From contig NZ_MJEI01000107.1 of NCBI RefSeq assembly GCF_002095395.1, positions 248,001-312,000 of the forward strand: a stretch of 64,000 nt of DNA, given 5' to 3'. Below, piece after piece: positions 55,577-62,823 of the stretch. Numbering within the stretch: position 1 is the first letter of the stretch; each line of letters opens with the position of its first letter. The stretch comes from Williamsia sp. 1135. GTDB lineage: Bacteria > Actinomycetota > Actinomycetes > Mycobacteriales > Mycobacteriaceae. Both the position numbers and the translations under genes were made by a program. A model generated the notes under the pieces. That model was not told where the DNA came from and searched no databases. It saw nothing but the letters and a program-made list of their open reading frames with translations.

Positions 55577-55969
55577 ATGGCGGAAACGTTCGAAACCCGG
55601 ATCGATCGACTGATCCGGGAGGCGCAGGAATGCGGCGAGTTCGACAACCTGCCCGGCGCCGGGAAGCCTCTCGATCTGAGTGACGCAGACGATCCCGAGT
55701 GGTGGGCCAAGCGCAAGATCAAAGAAGAGAACCTCGGTGCGTCCGCCTTGTTGCCTCCGACGCTTCAATTGCGGCGAGAGGCCGCGAGTTACCCCGAGTC
55801 GTTGAGGGACCTGCGTAACGAGTCTGCGGTTCGTGCCGTTCTGGAGGACTTCAACCGTCGGGTCCGTCGCGATCGGCTGGCACCGAGTCTGGGGCCCGCA
55901 TCGTATGTCATCGCCCGAACCGTGGACGTCGACGAGATGATCGAGCGCTGGCGCAGCTTTCGTCGCTGA
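55577..55969 (+). CDS. DUF1992 domain protein (DNAJC28-conserved domain)
   Basis: 130-residue protein with the DUF1992 hallmark IDRLIREAQECGEFDNLPGA plus GKPLDLSDADDPEWWAKRK and REAASYPESLRDLRNE. The domain is the conserved part of eukaryotic DNAJC28, but no J domain is present here. Function unknown. The ATG at 55577 is 12 bases after sufT, so it may be read through from suf. It is convergent with the next gene, with 7 bases between stops. Confidence 0.85.
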   Translation: MAETFETRIDRLIREAQECGEFDNLPGAGKPLDLSDADDPEWWAKRKIKEENLGASALLPPTLQLRREAASYPESLRDLRNESAVRAVLEDFNRRVRRDRLAPSLGPASYVIARTVDVDEMIERWRSFRR

Positions 55970-55976
55970 CGCGCAG

Positions 55977-56411
55977 TCACTGCGCAGGCGACTCGAGGTC
56001 GGTCCAACGGATCTCGACGGCCGTCTGTGCGCTGGTCTGGGCGCCGAGCAGGCGGGCGAGTCCGGCTCGCGCAGTGCCGCGGACCTGATCTCCGAGCACC
56101 CCGAGGTCGTCGTCGTAGCGGCCGATCAGATCGATTCGGACACGTTCGACGACCTTACCGTCGGTGTCGATATGCAGCGCAGCGATCTCTCGTTCACACA
56201 CATCGTGGACGATGCGCGCGAGCGAGAACCGCAGCGCCCGCGTGTTGACCTCGATTCCGGTGCTATCGGTGGCGACCGGGACGCCACGACGCACTGCGGC
56301 CCGCAATTTGGGCTGAAGCCTGTTGTAGACGTCGGTGTCGTCAGTGTGGTCGCCGAGTTCGGCAGCGGCGTCAGCAATCCACAAATCGTCATCGTTTGCG
56401 GGCTGTGCCAT
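55977..56411 (-). CDS. Asp23-like small protein coupled to a sigma factor gene
   Basis: Not recognised directly. The 144-residue soluble protein has a C-terminal half (RVRIDLIGRYDDDLGVLGDQ, then VRGTARAGLARLLGAQ, then AVEIRWTDL) that follows the same pattern as the Asp23 protein encoded nearby (VDIGLVADYGVAIHQLSQSV, VRSNVIDAIEKMTG, VNVTVHDV). I infer a divergent Asp23 fold. It overlaps the sigma gene by one base (TGATG; a GTG start at 56414 is also possible), so it is a candidate partner or regulator of that sigma factor. Confidence 0.6.
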   Translation of the reverse strand: MAQPANDDDLWIADAAAELGDHTDDTDVYNRLQPKLRAAVRRGVPVATDSTGIEVNTRALRFSLARIVHDVCEREIAALHIDTDGKVVERVRIDLIGRYDDDLGVLGDQVRGTARAGLARLLGAQTSAQTAVEIRWTDLESPAQ

Positions 56412-57022
56412 CACAGATCATCCCTTCCGTCACTCGATCGATCCCTGCTTCGCTGCGTCTCGCTTCGATCGTGACTGTCCGGATTCCACGGCGCAAGTTG
56501 TTGCGCCAGATGCGCCCTCGCTCGCTGGAGATGCCCACGTACGGAACCGCGCGTGATTGCCAGGGCCGTCGCGATCTCATCATGGGACAAACCCTCGACC
56601 TCACGTAGCCACCAGCAGGCTCTGGCGTGGTAACTCAGTCGCTCCAGCTCGACCTGTAACGCCTGGAGGAGGGTCTGGCCGACGTATCGGTCATACGGAT
56701 CGGAGTTCCGGCGGTCGGGGCCGTCGAGTCGGTCGTCCTCGGTCGGTATCGCCGAGCGGCGTCGACGCAGGTCGATCGCCTTGCGGGACGCGATCGTGAA
56801 CAACCAGGTGCGGAACGAGGAACGCTGCTCGAGGTCCGGGAGATTGCGCCACGCCGCAATGAAGGTCTCCTGTGTGACGTCCTCTGCTGTCGTCGGGTCC
56901 GACACCAGGCGTGTGGCGTAACTCAGCAGTGGTCGGAGGTGCCGCCGAACGAGTTCGTCGAAGGCAAGTCTGTCTCCGATGGCTGCGGCACGAATCAGCG
57001 AATCTTCGCCCTCTTCGTTCAC
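56411..57022 (-). CDS. ECF-type RNA polymerase sigma factor
   Basis: 203-residue sigma-70 family member with region 2 (FDELVRRHLRPLLSYATRLV, DPTTAEDVTQETFIAAWRNL, FRTWLFTIASRKAIDLRRRR) and region 4 HTH (LREVEGLSHDEIATALAITR, SVRGHLQRARAHL). No region 1 or 3 is evident. No typical anti-sigma (zinc, HXXXCXXC) gene lies beside it; the partner gene is Asp23-like. Start GTG at 57022. It is divergent from the Asp23 operon, so that operon is the obvious target (inference). Confidence 0.88.
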   Translation of the reverse strand: MNEEGEDSLIRAAAIGDRLAFDELVRRHLRPLLSYATRLVSDPTTAEDVTQETFIAAWRNLPDLEQRSSFRTWLFTIASRKAIDLRRRRSAIPTEDDRLDGPDRRNSDPYDRYVGQTLLQALQVELERLSYHARACWWLREVEGLSHDEIATALAITRGSVRGHLQRARAHLAQQLAPWNPDSHDRSETQRSRDRSSDGRDDL

Positions 57023-57163
57023 TTGTTAAGCATGCCACAGGCGGTAGTGGTGGAGGTCACTTGTGGCGCCGCGTGCACTTTGCATGCGGGCCATCGTCTA
57101 AGTAGGTGGATCGGAAAGTTCGGGTCCACCGAGATCGTGACCATCAAACTCAAGGAGCCATTC

Positions 57164-57649
57164 ATGACAACCGCAGCAACAAAGACTGTCGGCGCAACGG
57201 GTTCGGCGTCGGATCGAGATATCGTCGCATCGTCCATCGGTGGGGACGTGGTAGCGGGCGATCACGGCAAGACGTCGATCGCCGACGTGGTCATCGCCAA
57301 GATCGCCGGCATCGCGACGCGCGAAGTCGACGGTGTCTACGATCTCGGCGGCGGGGCAGCACGCGCAGTCGGAAAGCTCCGCGAGACGATCCCCGGCGCA
57401 TCAGCGAACGTCACCCAGGGCGTGTCGGTCGAGGTCGGCGAGCGGCAGGCCGCCGTCGACATCGGGCTGGTCGCCGACTACGGCGTCGCCATCCATCAAC
57501 TCTCCCAGTCGGTACGGTCGAACGTGATCGATGCGATCGAGAAGATGACCGGTCTCGAAGTAGCCGAGGTCAACGTGACCGTGCACGACGTGCATCTGGA
57601 CGGCGATGAGATCGGGTCCGAGGGTCAGTCCAGCCCGCGAGTCCAGTGA
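57164..57649 (+). CDS. Asp23/Gls24 family envelope stress response protein
   Basis: 161-residue protein with the Asp23 domain: SIADVVIAKIAGIATREVDG, VYDLGGG, VSVEVGERQAAVDIGLVADY, GVAIHQLSQSVRSNVIDAIE, KMTGLEVAEVNVTVHDV. Asp23 proteins in firmicutes form membrane-associated filaments held by AmaP. ATG at 57164 has AAGGAG 7 bases upstream. First gene of a five- to six-gene, overlapping operon ending in an AmaP-like gene. Its stop overlaps the next GTG. Confidence 0.9.
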   Translation: MTTAATKTVGATGSASDRDIVASSIGGDVVAGDHGKTSIADVVIAKIAGIATREVDGVYDLGGGAARAVGKLRETIPGASANVTQGVSVEVGERQAAVDIGLVADYGVAIHQLSQSVRSNVIDAIEKMTGLEVAEVNVTVHDVHLDGDEIGSEGQSSPRVQ

Positions 57650-57939
57650 GCGGTGTACCCACAGGTGGTGTGTCACCCGCCCAGCAGGTCGCGACCGCTG
57701 TGACGGACCTGGACGGCGTCGCGGAGCTCCACGGCGGCGTCCTCGGGGAGGTGGCGACCTACCTTCCCGGCGGTCGGGTCAACGGTGTCCGGCTGGACAA
57801 ATCCGGTGTCGAGGTCCATGTCGTCCTCTTCCTAGACGACGACATCAGGGCGGTGGCCGCGGAAGTCCAGCGGGTGGCGTCCGGTGTTGTCGGGGTACCG
57901 GCAACCGTGGTGGTCGAGGATGTCGTCGCCAGGGTCTGA
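57646..57939 (+). CDS. Short Asp23-like protein
   Basis: 97 residues; not a known family by name. The pattern GVAELHGGVLGEVATYLPGG, VEVHVVLFLDDDIRAVAAEV, VVGVPATVVVEDVV imitates the Asp23 strand-helix-strand core in shortened form. GTG at 57646 overlaps the previous stop (GTGA). Soluble, no cysteines. Confidence 0.65.
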   Translation: MSGVPTGGVSPAQQVATAVTDLDGVAELHGGVLGEVATYLPGGRVNGVRLDKSGVEVHVVLFLDDDIRAVAAEVQRVASGVVGVPATVVVEDVVARV

Positions 57940-58186
57940 CCCGGCCCGCTCGTCGGATCCGGATTACCGATTGCGGCGCAGACAGATCATCCGCGAGAAC
58001 CATCCGGACCACGGCGGTCGGTCCGAGACCATGAATGCGGCGCTGGCCCGTCTCGACGCTGAATTCGGGATGGCCGCAAGGCGGGACCAGCCGACCGCGT
58101 TCGTGCGGACTCGGTCCACGCGACGGCGCTGGCGCCGGGTCCTACCCCGGTGGTTTCCGGGAAGTGTTCGTTACATCGATATCTGA
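57920..58186 (+). CDS. Small protein with J-domain-like HPD motif
   Basis: 88 residues from ATG 57920 (20-base overlap with the previous gene). Residues around 17-50 read YRLRRRQIIRENHPDHGG then ETMNAALARLDAEFG: helix II, the HPD signature and helix III of a DnaJ J domain, without helix I. The C-terminus is strongly basic (RTRSTRRRWRRVLPRWF). No G/F or zinc region. Start uncertain. Confidence 0.6.
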   Translation: MSSPGSDPARSSDPDYRLRRRQIIRENHPDHGGRSETMNAALARLDAEFGMAARRDQPTAFVRTRSTRRRWRRVLPRWFPGSVRYIDI

Positions 58187-58213
58187 GTGAGTGATTCGAG
58201 AAATGAGTTTTCC

Positions 58214-58393
58214 ATGAGCAATACAGTCCTAGGGCTGATCGTGGGCCTGATGTTGGCGCTGGCGGTCACCACGGGCGGGTTCTTCGGCCTGCTGATCGCG
58301 CTCGTCTTCGGCGCTGTCGGCCTCGCGGTCGGGGCGCACCGTGATGGCCGTATCGATCTCGGTGTGCTGCTGCGGAGCAAGGGCCGTGGCTGA
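58214..58393 (+). CDS. Small membrane protein, DUF2273-like
   Basis: 59 residues with two closely spaced hydrophobic segments (VLGLIVGLMLALAVTTGGFF and GLLIALVFGAVGLAVGA), then a polar tail (HRDGRIDLGVLLRSKGRG). This resembles DUF2273 small membrane proteins found in Asp23 operons. ATG at 58214 preferred; a GTG at 58187 is possible. Overlaps the next gene by 8 bases. Confidence 0.7.
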   Translation: MSNTVLGLIVGLMLALAVTTGGFFGLLIALVFGAVGLAVGAHRDGRIDLGVLLRSKGRG

Positions 58394-59387
58394 CACCGCG
58401 GTGGCCCAGAGGTCGGTACCGCACGACCTGGAGGTACAGCCCCCGGCGCCGCCTGCCGATCGGGGAGACCTTCACGTCGAGGCCCGGGTGTACTCCCAGA
58501 TTGCACGTCAGGCCGCAATGGAGGTGCCGGGTGTCGTAGCCCATTCGGTTACGTTCGGATCGCTGACGGGCCGCAATCTGCCAAGGGCGTTGGCTGATTC
58601 CGATTCGCGACATCCCGCCATCGCGGTCGAGATCGCCATCGGCTGGCCCTCGTCGGCCGCCGAGGTGTCGGCCGGCGTGCAGCATCACGTCGCAGAGGTG
58701 TTGACGCGATTGACCGGTCGCCGTCCCTCGCGGGTCGATGTGGACGTCGCCGCAGTGAGTCAATCGGAGTTGTTGCTCACCGAAGAGGTGGCTGAGTTCG
58801 TCACTGCTCAGCAGGATTCGCCTGACGCCGTACTGACTCAGCACGACCGGATTCCGCGCAGCTATCCGGCCGCAGGACTCCTTGCCGCTCTGATCGGCCT
58901 GCTCATGGTGCTCTCCGCAGTGGTCTTCGGCCGCGAATACGCGGTGGCGCAAGGTCATTACGATTCCGAGCCCTGGCTGGCAGACGCCGCAGGGTGGTTG
59001 TCGAGCACCGCATGGCAGACCTGGATGGTCGCTGCGGCAATCGGCGCCATAGTGGTGGGACTGTGGCTGCTCTACAACGCCATCAGGCCTCGCGCGCGCA
59101 CACATCGGGCCATCACGGCCGCACCAGGCGTGTGGACCCGCGACACCGACATCGCCCGACGGCTCAGTGCGATCGCGCTCGACGATGACACCACGGTCTC
59201 CGCCGGCACGACAGTTGTGCGAGGACGGGCGAAGGTGACAGTTCTGGGGCAACCCGGCTCTGACGGCGGAGCGCTACAGGAGCAGCTCGAGGACGCGGTG
59301 AGCTGGCTCGATTCGCCACCGAAGGTTGTGCTGGATCACAGTGCACCTCCGCTCTCACCCGGTATCGCGGAAGGACCTTCCACATGA
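58386..59387 (+). CDS. Asp23-like domain fused to a two-helix membrane domain (DUF6286-like)
   Basis: 333 residues. The N-terminal half (EARVYSQIARQAAMEVPGVV, IAVEIAIGWPSSAAEVSAGV, HHVAEVLTRLTGRRPSRVDV) follows the Asp23 pattern. Then come two membrane helices (AAGLLAALIGLLMVLSAVVF; WMVAAAIGAIVVGLWLLYNA) and a soluble C-terminal part (DIARRLSAIALDDDTTVSAG) of the type seen in DUF6286 proteins. GTG at 58386; ATGA overlap with the AmaP gene. Confidence 0.7.
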   Translation: MADTAVAQRSVPHDLEVQPPAPPADRGDLHVEARVYSQIARQAAMEVPGVVAHSVTFGSLTGRNLPRALADSDSRHPAIAVEIAIGWPSSAAEVSAGVQHHVAEVLTRLTGRRPSRVDVDVAAVSQSELLLTEEVAEFVTAQQDSPDAVLTQHDRIPRSYPAAGLLAALIGLLMVLSAVVFGREYAVAQGHYDSEPWLADAAGWLSSTAWQTWMVAAAIGAIVVGLWLLYNAIRPRARTHRAITAAPGVWTRDTDIARRLSAIALDDDTTVSAGTTVVRGRAKVTVLGQPGSDGGALQEQLEDAVSWLDSPPKVVLDHSAPPLSPGIAEGPST

Positions 59388-60070
59388 GGCGCACCGTACA
59401 CACGATTGATCGACTGGTGGTCGCTGTGACCGCGCTGGCGCTGATCGCCGGCGGGGTGGTGGCATTGCTGTGGTGGCAGAGTGTCGTGGTGGTCGTGGAC
59501 GCGGTCGCTCGGGTGGACAACACCAAGATCGACACGGCTGCAGACCAGACGTGGTGGCCGTGGGCTCTGCTCGCCGCGACCGTCATCCTTGCGCTGCTGG
59601 GTGTGTGGTTGCTGGTCGGCAACCTTCGCCCGAACCGCGTACGCACGGCGTCGGTCGGAGCTGATTCCGACGTTGTCGGTGGAACCTGCGCGGTCTCGGT
59701 CACCGATGTGGGCAAGGCGGCGGCGAAATCGCTGGAGCGGCACCGCCGGATCCAGTCGACACGAACCCGCAGCTACGTCGAGGGCACCACAAAGATTCTC
59801 GAGCTCACGGTCACCGCCGATCCGACCGCCGACGGCCGCGACCTCATCGAAGTGCTCCGGGCAGTCCGGCACCAACTACAACTGTCGTTCGCAGGCTCGG
59901 ACGTCGAGGTCCAGATGTTGCTCCATCGCGGCGCAACAACTGACCGTCACCCGATCCTCGAGCGTGTCGCCGACCGGATTATGTTGCCGGCCAGCTTCGC
60001 ATCCGCATGCAGGGCGGTCCCGGCCATCGCGCAGAGAGTTCCACCTATCCGATCGCGGCCGCTGAGGTAG
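59384..60070 (+). CDS. amaP: AmaP-like alkaline shock membrane anchor
   Basis: 228 residues with two N-terminal membrane helices (LVVAVTALALIAGGVVALLW; WPWALLAATVILALLGVWLL) and a soluble domain (TRSYVEGTTKILELTVTADP, LIEVLRAVRHQLQLSFAG) matching AmaP-type anchors of Asp23. The last ~40 residues (HPILERVADRIMLPASF onward) lie antisense to the lycopene cyclase gene and look non-conserved, so the open frame overruns the convergent gene by 124 bp. Confidence 0.75.
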   Translation: MRRTVHTIDRLVVAVTALALIAGGVVALLWWQSVVVVVDAVARVDNTKIDTAADQTWWPWALLAATVILALLGVWLLVGNLRPNRVRTASVGADSDVVGGTCAVSVTDVGKAAAKSLERHRRIQSTRTRSYVEGTTKILELTVTADPTADGRDLIEVLRAVRHQLQLSFAGSDVEVQMLLHRGATTDRHPILERVADRIMLPASFASACRAVPAIAQRVPPIRSRPLR

Positions 60071-61080
60071 GCGCGTCGGTGACGTGCCGGTGCAGCGAAG
60101 AACGCCTCGAAGAATCCCACGAGGTCTTTCTGGGGCAGGTTGAGCAGAGCCGTCAGTCCGCGGACACGAAGGCGATACACCGCCCGCGCCTGCCAGGGCC
60201 ACAACGCGCTGGCCGGGTCGTCGCCGGTCGCCACGGCGGCGATCAGGTCATCGGCTGCGCTCAGCGATTCGGCGACGCTGTAACCCGTTGCCGGGTGCAA
60301 CATCCCACCTCCGGCGCCGAACCTGAGTGGCCTGCCGGGTTCCCAGGGACGACGCGCGGTGTCGAGGAGCGCGAAGTGCACCTTCTCCGTGCCCAGGACG
60401 TCGAGGTCGTTGACATCTAGTCCGAGGTGTCCGAGTCGGGCGGTGAGACGTCCGCGCAGTTCTCCGATGGACATCGGCGGTGCGGCCGCGAGGCAGGTTT
60501 CCTCCAGCAGCACGCGCTGCTCGTCCAGCGGGATCACGTACAGGAACGTCGGAGCCGAATCATTGCGCGTGCCACGCCAATCCATGAGGATGGCCGCGGC
60601 GCCGTCGAGTATCGGCTCGGCGACCGAGCGCTGCACGACGATCCCATACGCGGTCTGTGCGGGTGCGCCGCGATCGCGTAGTCCGCGCGCGTCCACCACG
60701 TTTCGCGCGCGCACCACGGTGCCGTTGTCGAGCTCCACCGATCTCTCTCCGAGGGCGGCCGCGCGATGTGGGTGCACGGTGACGCCGTCGAGCCCCAGCG
60801 ATTGCTGCAGTTCCGCCGTTCCCAGGGTGACGTACGGCCGGTCGAGCACCTTGCGCGCTGGTGTGTAGACCGCGATCTGCTGACTCCTGGCGACGATCGC
60901 CGATGGGTCCAGCCAGTCCGGGAGGTCGTCGGCCCACGCCGCGTAGGTGGGCTTCCACCGGGCGTCCACGTCTGGGTCGATCAGTGCGATCTGCAGTCCC
61001 ACGCTCGCGCCGCGGTGGGCGAGTGCGCGGCCCGCGGGCCCGGCTCCGACCACGGCGAGGTCGACGAGATGGTTCGTCAT
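59947..61080 (-). CDS. Lycopene beta-cyclase, CrtL/CrtY type
   Basis: Cyclises lycopene ends to beta-carotene. The 377-residue flavoprotein-like enzyme has the dinucleotide-binding start VDLAVVGAGPAGRALAHRGA, WKPTYAAWADDLPDWLD, the cyclase motifs FLYVIPLDEQRVLLEETCL and GAGGGMLHPATGYSVAESL, and WPWQARAVYRLRVRG. ATG at 61080; on the minus strand TACGGT is followed by six bases and this ATG. No other carotenoid gene is in the window, so it is separate from any crt cluster. Convergent overlap with amaP. Confidence 0.88.
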   Translation of the reverse strand: MTNHLVDLAVVGAGPAGRALAHRGASVGLQIALIDPDVDARWKPTYAAWADDLPDWLDPSAIVARSQQIAVYTPARKVLDRPYVTLGTAELQQSLGLDGVTVHPHRAAALGERSVELDNGTVVRARNVVDARGLRDRGAPAQTAYGIVVQRSVAEPILDGAAAILMDWRGTRNDSAPTFLYVIPLDEQRVLLEETCLAAAPPMSIGELRGRLTARLGHLGLDVNDLDVLGTEKVHFALLDTARRPWEPGRPLRFGAGGGMLHPATGYSVAESLSAADDLIAAVATGDDPASALWPWQARAVYRLRVRGLTALLNLPQKDLVGFFEAFFAAPARHRRAYLSGRDRIGGTLCAMAGTALHADAKLAGNIIRSATRSRIG

Positions 61081-61086
61081 ATGGGA

Positions 61087-61092
61087 ACCGTA
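61087..61092 (-). promoter_or_regulatory. -10 element TACGGT for the lycopene cyclase gene
   Basis: Minus-strand TACGGT ends 6 bases before the ATG at 61080. It lies back to back with the ABC-F promoter in a 36-bp intergenic space. Confidence 0.4.
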
Positions 61093-61103
61093 TCGTTTTG
61101 GCG

Positions 61104-61109
61104 TACACT
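61104..61109 (+). promoter_or_regulatory. -10 element TACACT for a leaderless ABC-F mRNA
   Basis: TACACT is followed by 7 bases and the GTG at 61117. No ribosome site is seen. Confidence 0.5.
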
Positions 61110-61116
61110 GCGCGTC

Positions 61117-62748
61117 GTGATTACGGCAACTGACCTCGAAGTACGCGCAGGCGTACGCACCCTGCTGAGCGCCCCTGGTCCGGCGCTACGGGTGCAGCCC
61201 GGCGATCGCATCGGGTTGGTCGGCCGCAACGGTGCCGGCAAGACCACGACGATGCGCATATTGGCCGGTGAAGGCGAACCTTACGCGGGCGCGGTCACCA
61301 ACAGTGGTGAGATCGGATATCTGCCTCAGGATCCACGAGAAGGCGATCTGGAGGTCCTTGCGAAGGACCGGGTGTTGTCGGCGCGCGGACTCGACTCCCT
61401 GTTGCGGGATCTGGAGAAGCAACAGGCGCTGATGGCCGAGGTCGTCGACGAGAAGGCGCGCGACAAGGCTGTCGATCGCTACGGAGTACTCGAGGATCGG
61501 TTCTCGTCGCTCGGCGGCTACGTCGCCGAATCCGAGGCCGCCCGGATCTGCAACAGTCTCGGGCTGCCGGACCGGGTGCTCGCGCAGCCGCTGCGGACAC
61601 TCTCGGGCGGACAGCGCCGTCGCATCGAGCTCGCCCGCATCCTGTTCGCCGCCTCCGACGGTAGCGGCGGTAAGTCGGGTACCACCTTGCTGCTCGATGA
61701 GCCCACCAACCACCTCGACGCCGACTCCATCACCTGGCTGCGGTCGTTCCTGCTCAACCACGACGGCGGCTTGGTGGTGATCAGTCACGATGTCGAGTTG
61801 CTCGGCGACGTGGTGAACCGCGTGTGGTTCCTCGACGCCGTTCGGGGCGAGGCCGACATCTACAACATGAGCTGGCAGAAGTACCTGGACGCGCGCGCGA
61901 CCGACGAACAGCGGCGTAAACGCGAACGTGCCAATGCCGAGAAGAAGGCGGGCGCGCTCCGCGTCCAGGCAGCGAAGATGGGGGCGAAGGCCACCAAAGC
62001 CGTTGCTGCTCAGAACATGCTGAAACGCGCCGAGCGGATGATCGACAACCTTGACGATGAGCGGGTGGCCGATCGCACCGCCAAGATCAGATTCCCGGAT
62101 CCGGCGTCGTGCGGTAAGACCCCGCTGATGGCGTCGGGGCTGACGAAGATGTACGGATCGCTCGAGATCTTCGCCGGCGTCGACCTCGCCATCGACAGGG
62201 GGAGCCGCGTGGTCGTCCTAGGTCTGAACGGCGCGGGCAAGACCACGCTGCTCCGACTGCTGGCAGGTGTCGAAACCGCCGAGCGGGGCACGCTGGAACC
62301 CGGATACGGTTTGAAGATCGGCTATTTCGCGCAAGAGCACGAAACGCTCGACGATCAGGCCAGCGTCTGGGACAACATCCGCCACGCTGCGCCCGACGCG
62401 GGTGAGCAGGACCTGCGAGGGCTTCTCGGCGCGTTCATGTTCACCGGTCCGCAGCTCGATCAGCCCGCAGGCACGCTTTCGGGTGGTGAGAAGACCCGTC
62501 TGGCGCTGGCGGGGTTGGTCTCGTCGGCGGCCAATGTGCTGTTGCTGGACGAGCCCACCAACAACCTCGATCCGATCTCGCGCGAGCAGGTCCTCGACGC
62601 GCTCCGCAGTTACAAGGGTGCCGTGGTCCTCGTGACCCACGATCCGGGTGCGGCGGCGGCGCTCGATCCGCAACGCGTGATCTTGCTGCCCGACGGCACC
62701 GAGGACCACTGGTCGGCGGACTACCAGGAGATCATCGAACTGGCCTAG
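61117..62748 (+). CDS. ABC-F family ATPase
   Basis: 543-residue protein with two ABC domains and no membrane segment, the ABC-F type acting on ribosomes in translation or antibiotic protection. First domain: Walker A GRNGAGKTTT, signature LSGGQRRRIELARILF, Walker B LLLDEPTNHLD. Linker rich in charged helix (EQRRKRERANAEKKAGALRV). Second domain: GLNGAGKTTL, LSGGEKTRLALAGLV, LLLDEPTNNLD. The GTG at 61117 fits the -10 box; upstream in-frame codons are rejected. Mycobacteria have an equivalent gene downstream of suf. Specific substrate unknown. Confidence 0.9.
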   Translation: MITATDLEVRAGVRTLLSAPGPALRVQPGDRIGLVGRNGAGKTTTMRILAGEGEPYAGAVTNSGEIGYLPQDPREGDLEVLAKDRVLSARGLDSLLRDLEKQQALMAEVVDEKARDKAVDRYGVLEDRFSSLGGYVAESEAARICNSLGLPDRVLAQPLRTLSGGQRRRIELARILFAASDGSGGKSGTTLLLDEPTNHLDADSITWLRSFLLNHDGGLVVISHDVELLGDVVNRVWFLDAVRGEADIYNMSWQKYLDARATDEQRRKRERANAEKKAGALRVQAAKMGAKATKAVAAQNMLKRAERMIDNLDDERVADRTAKIRFPDPASCGKTPLMASGLTKMYGSLEIFAGVDLAIDRGSRVVVLGLNGAGKTTLLRLLAGVETAERGTLEPGYGLKIGYFAQEHETLDDQASVWDNIRHAAPDAGEQDLRGLLGAFMFTGPQLDQPAGTLSGGEKTRLALAGLVSSAANVLLLDEPTNNLDPISREQVLDALRSYKGAVVLVTHDPGAAAALDPQRVILLPDGTEDHWSADYQEIIELA

Positions 62749-62753
62749 TCCGA

Positions 62754-62815
62754 TCTTGGTGGGTTTTGGTGAGCGCGACCTGCGGAAACGCTCACCAGAA
62801 CCCACCAAAACCGGG
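62754..62815. repeat. Dispersed intergenic hairpin repeat, copy B
   Basis: Left arm TTGGTGGGTTTTGGTGAGCG (62756-62775) pairs with CGCTCACCAGAACCCACCAA (62789-62808), 20 bp with one T-G. Loop contains GACCTGCGG (62777-62785), the reverse complement of the copy A loop core; CGGGAG flank matches copy A's CTCCCG in reverse. It separates two convergent genes. Confidence 0.85.
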
Positions 62816-62823
62816 AGTTCGGG

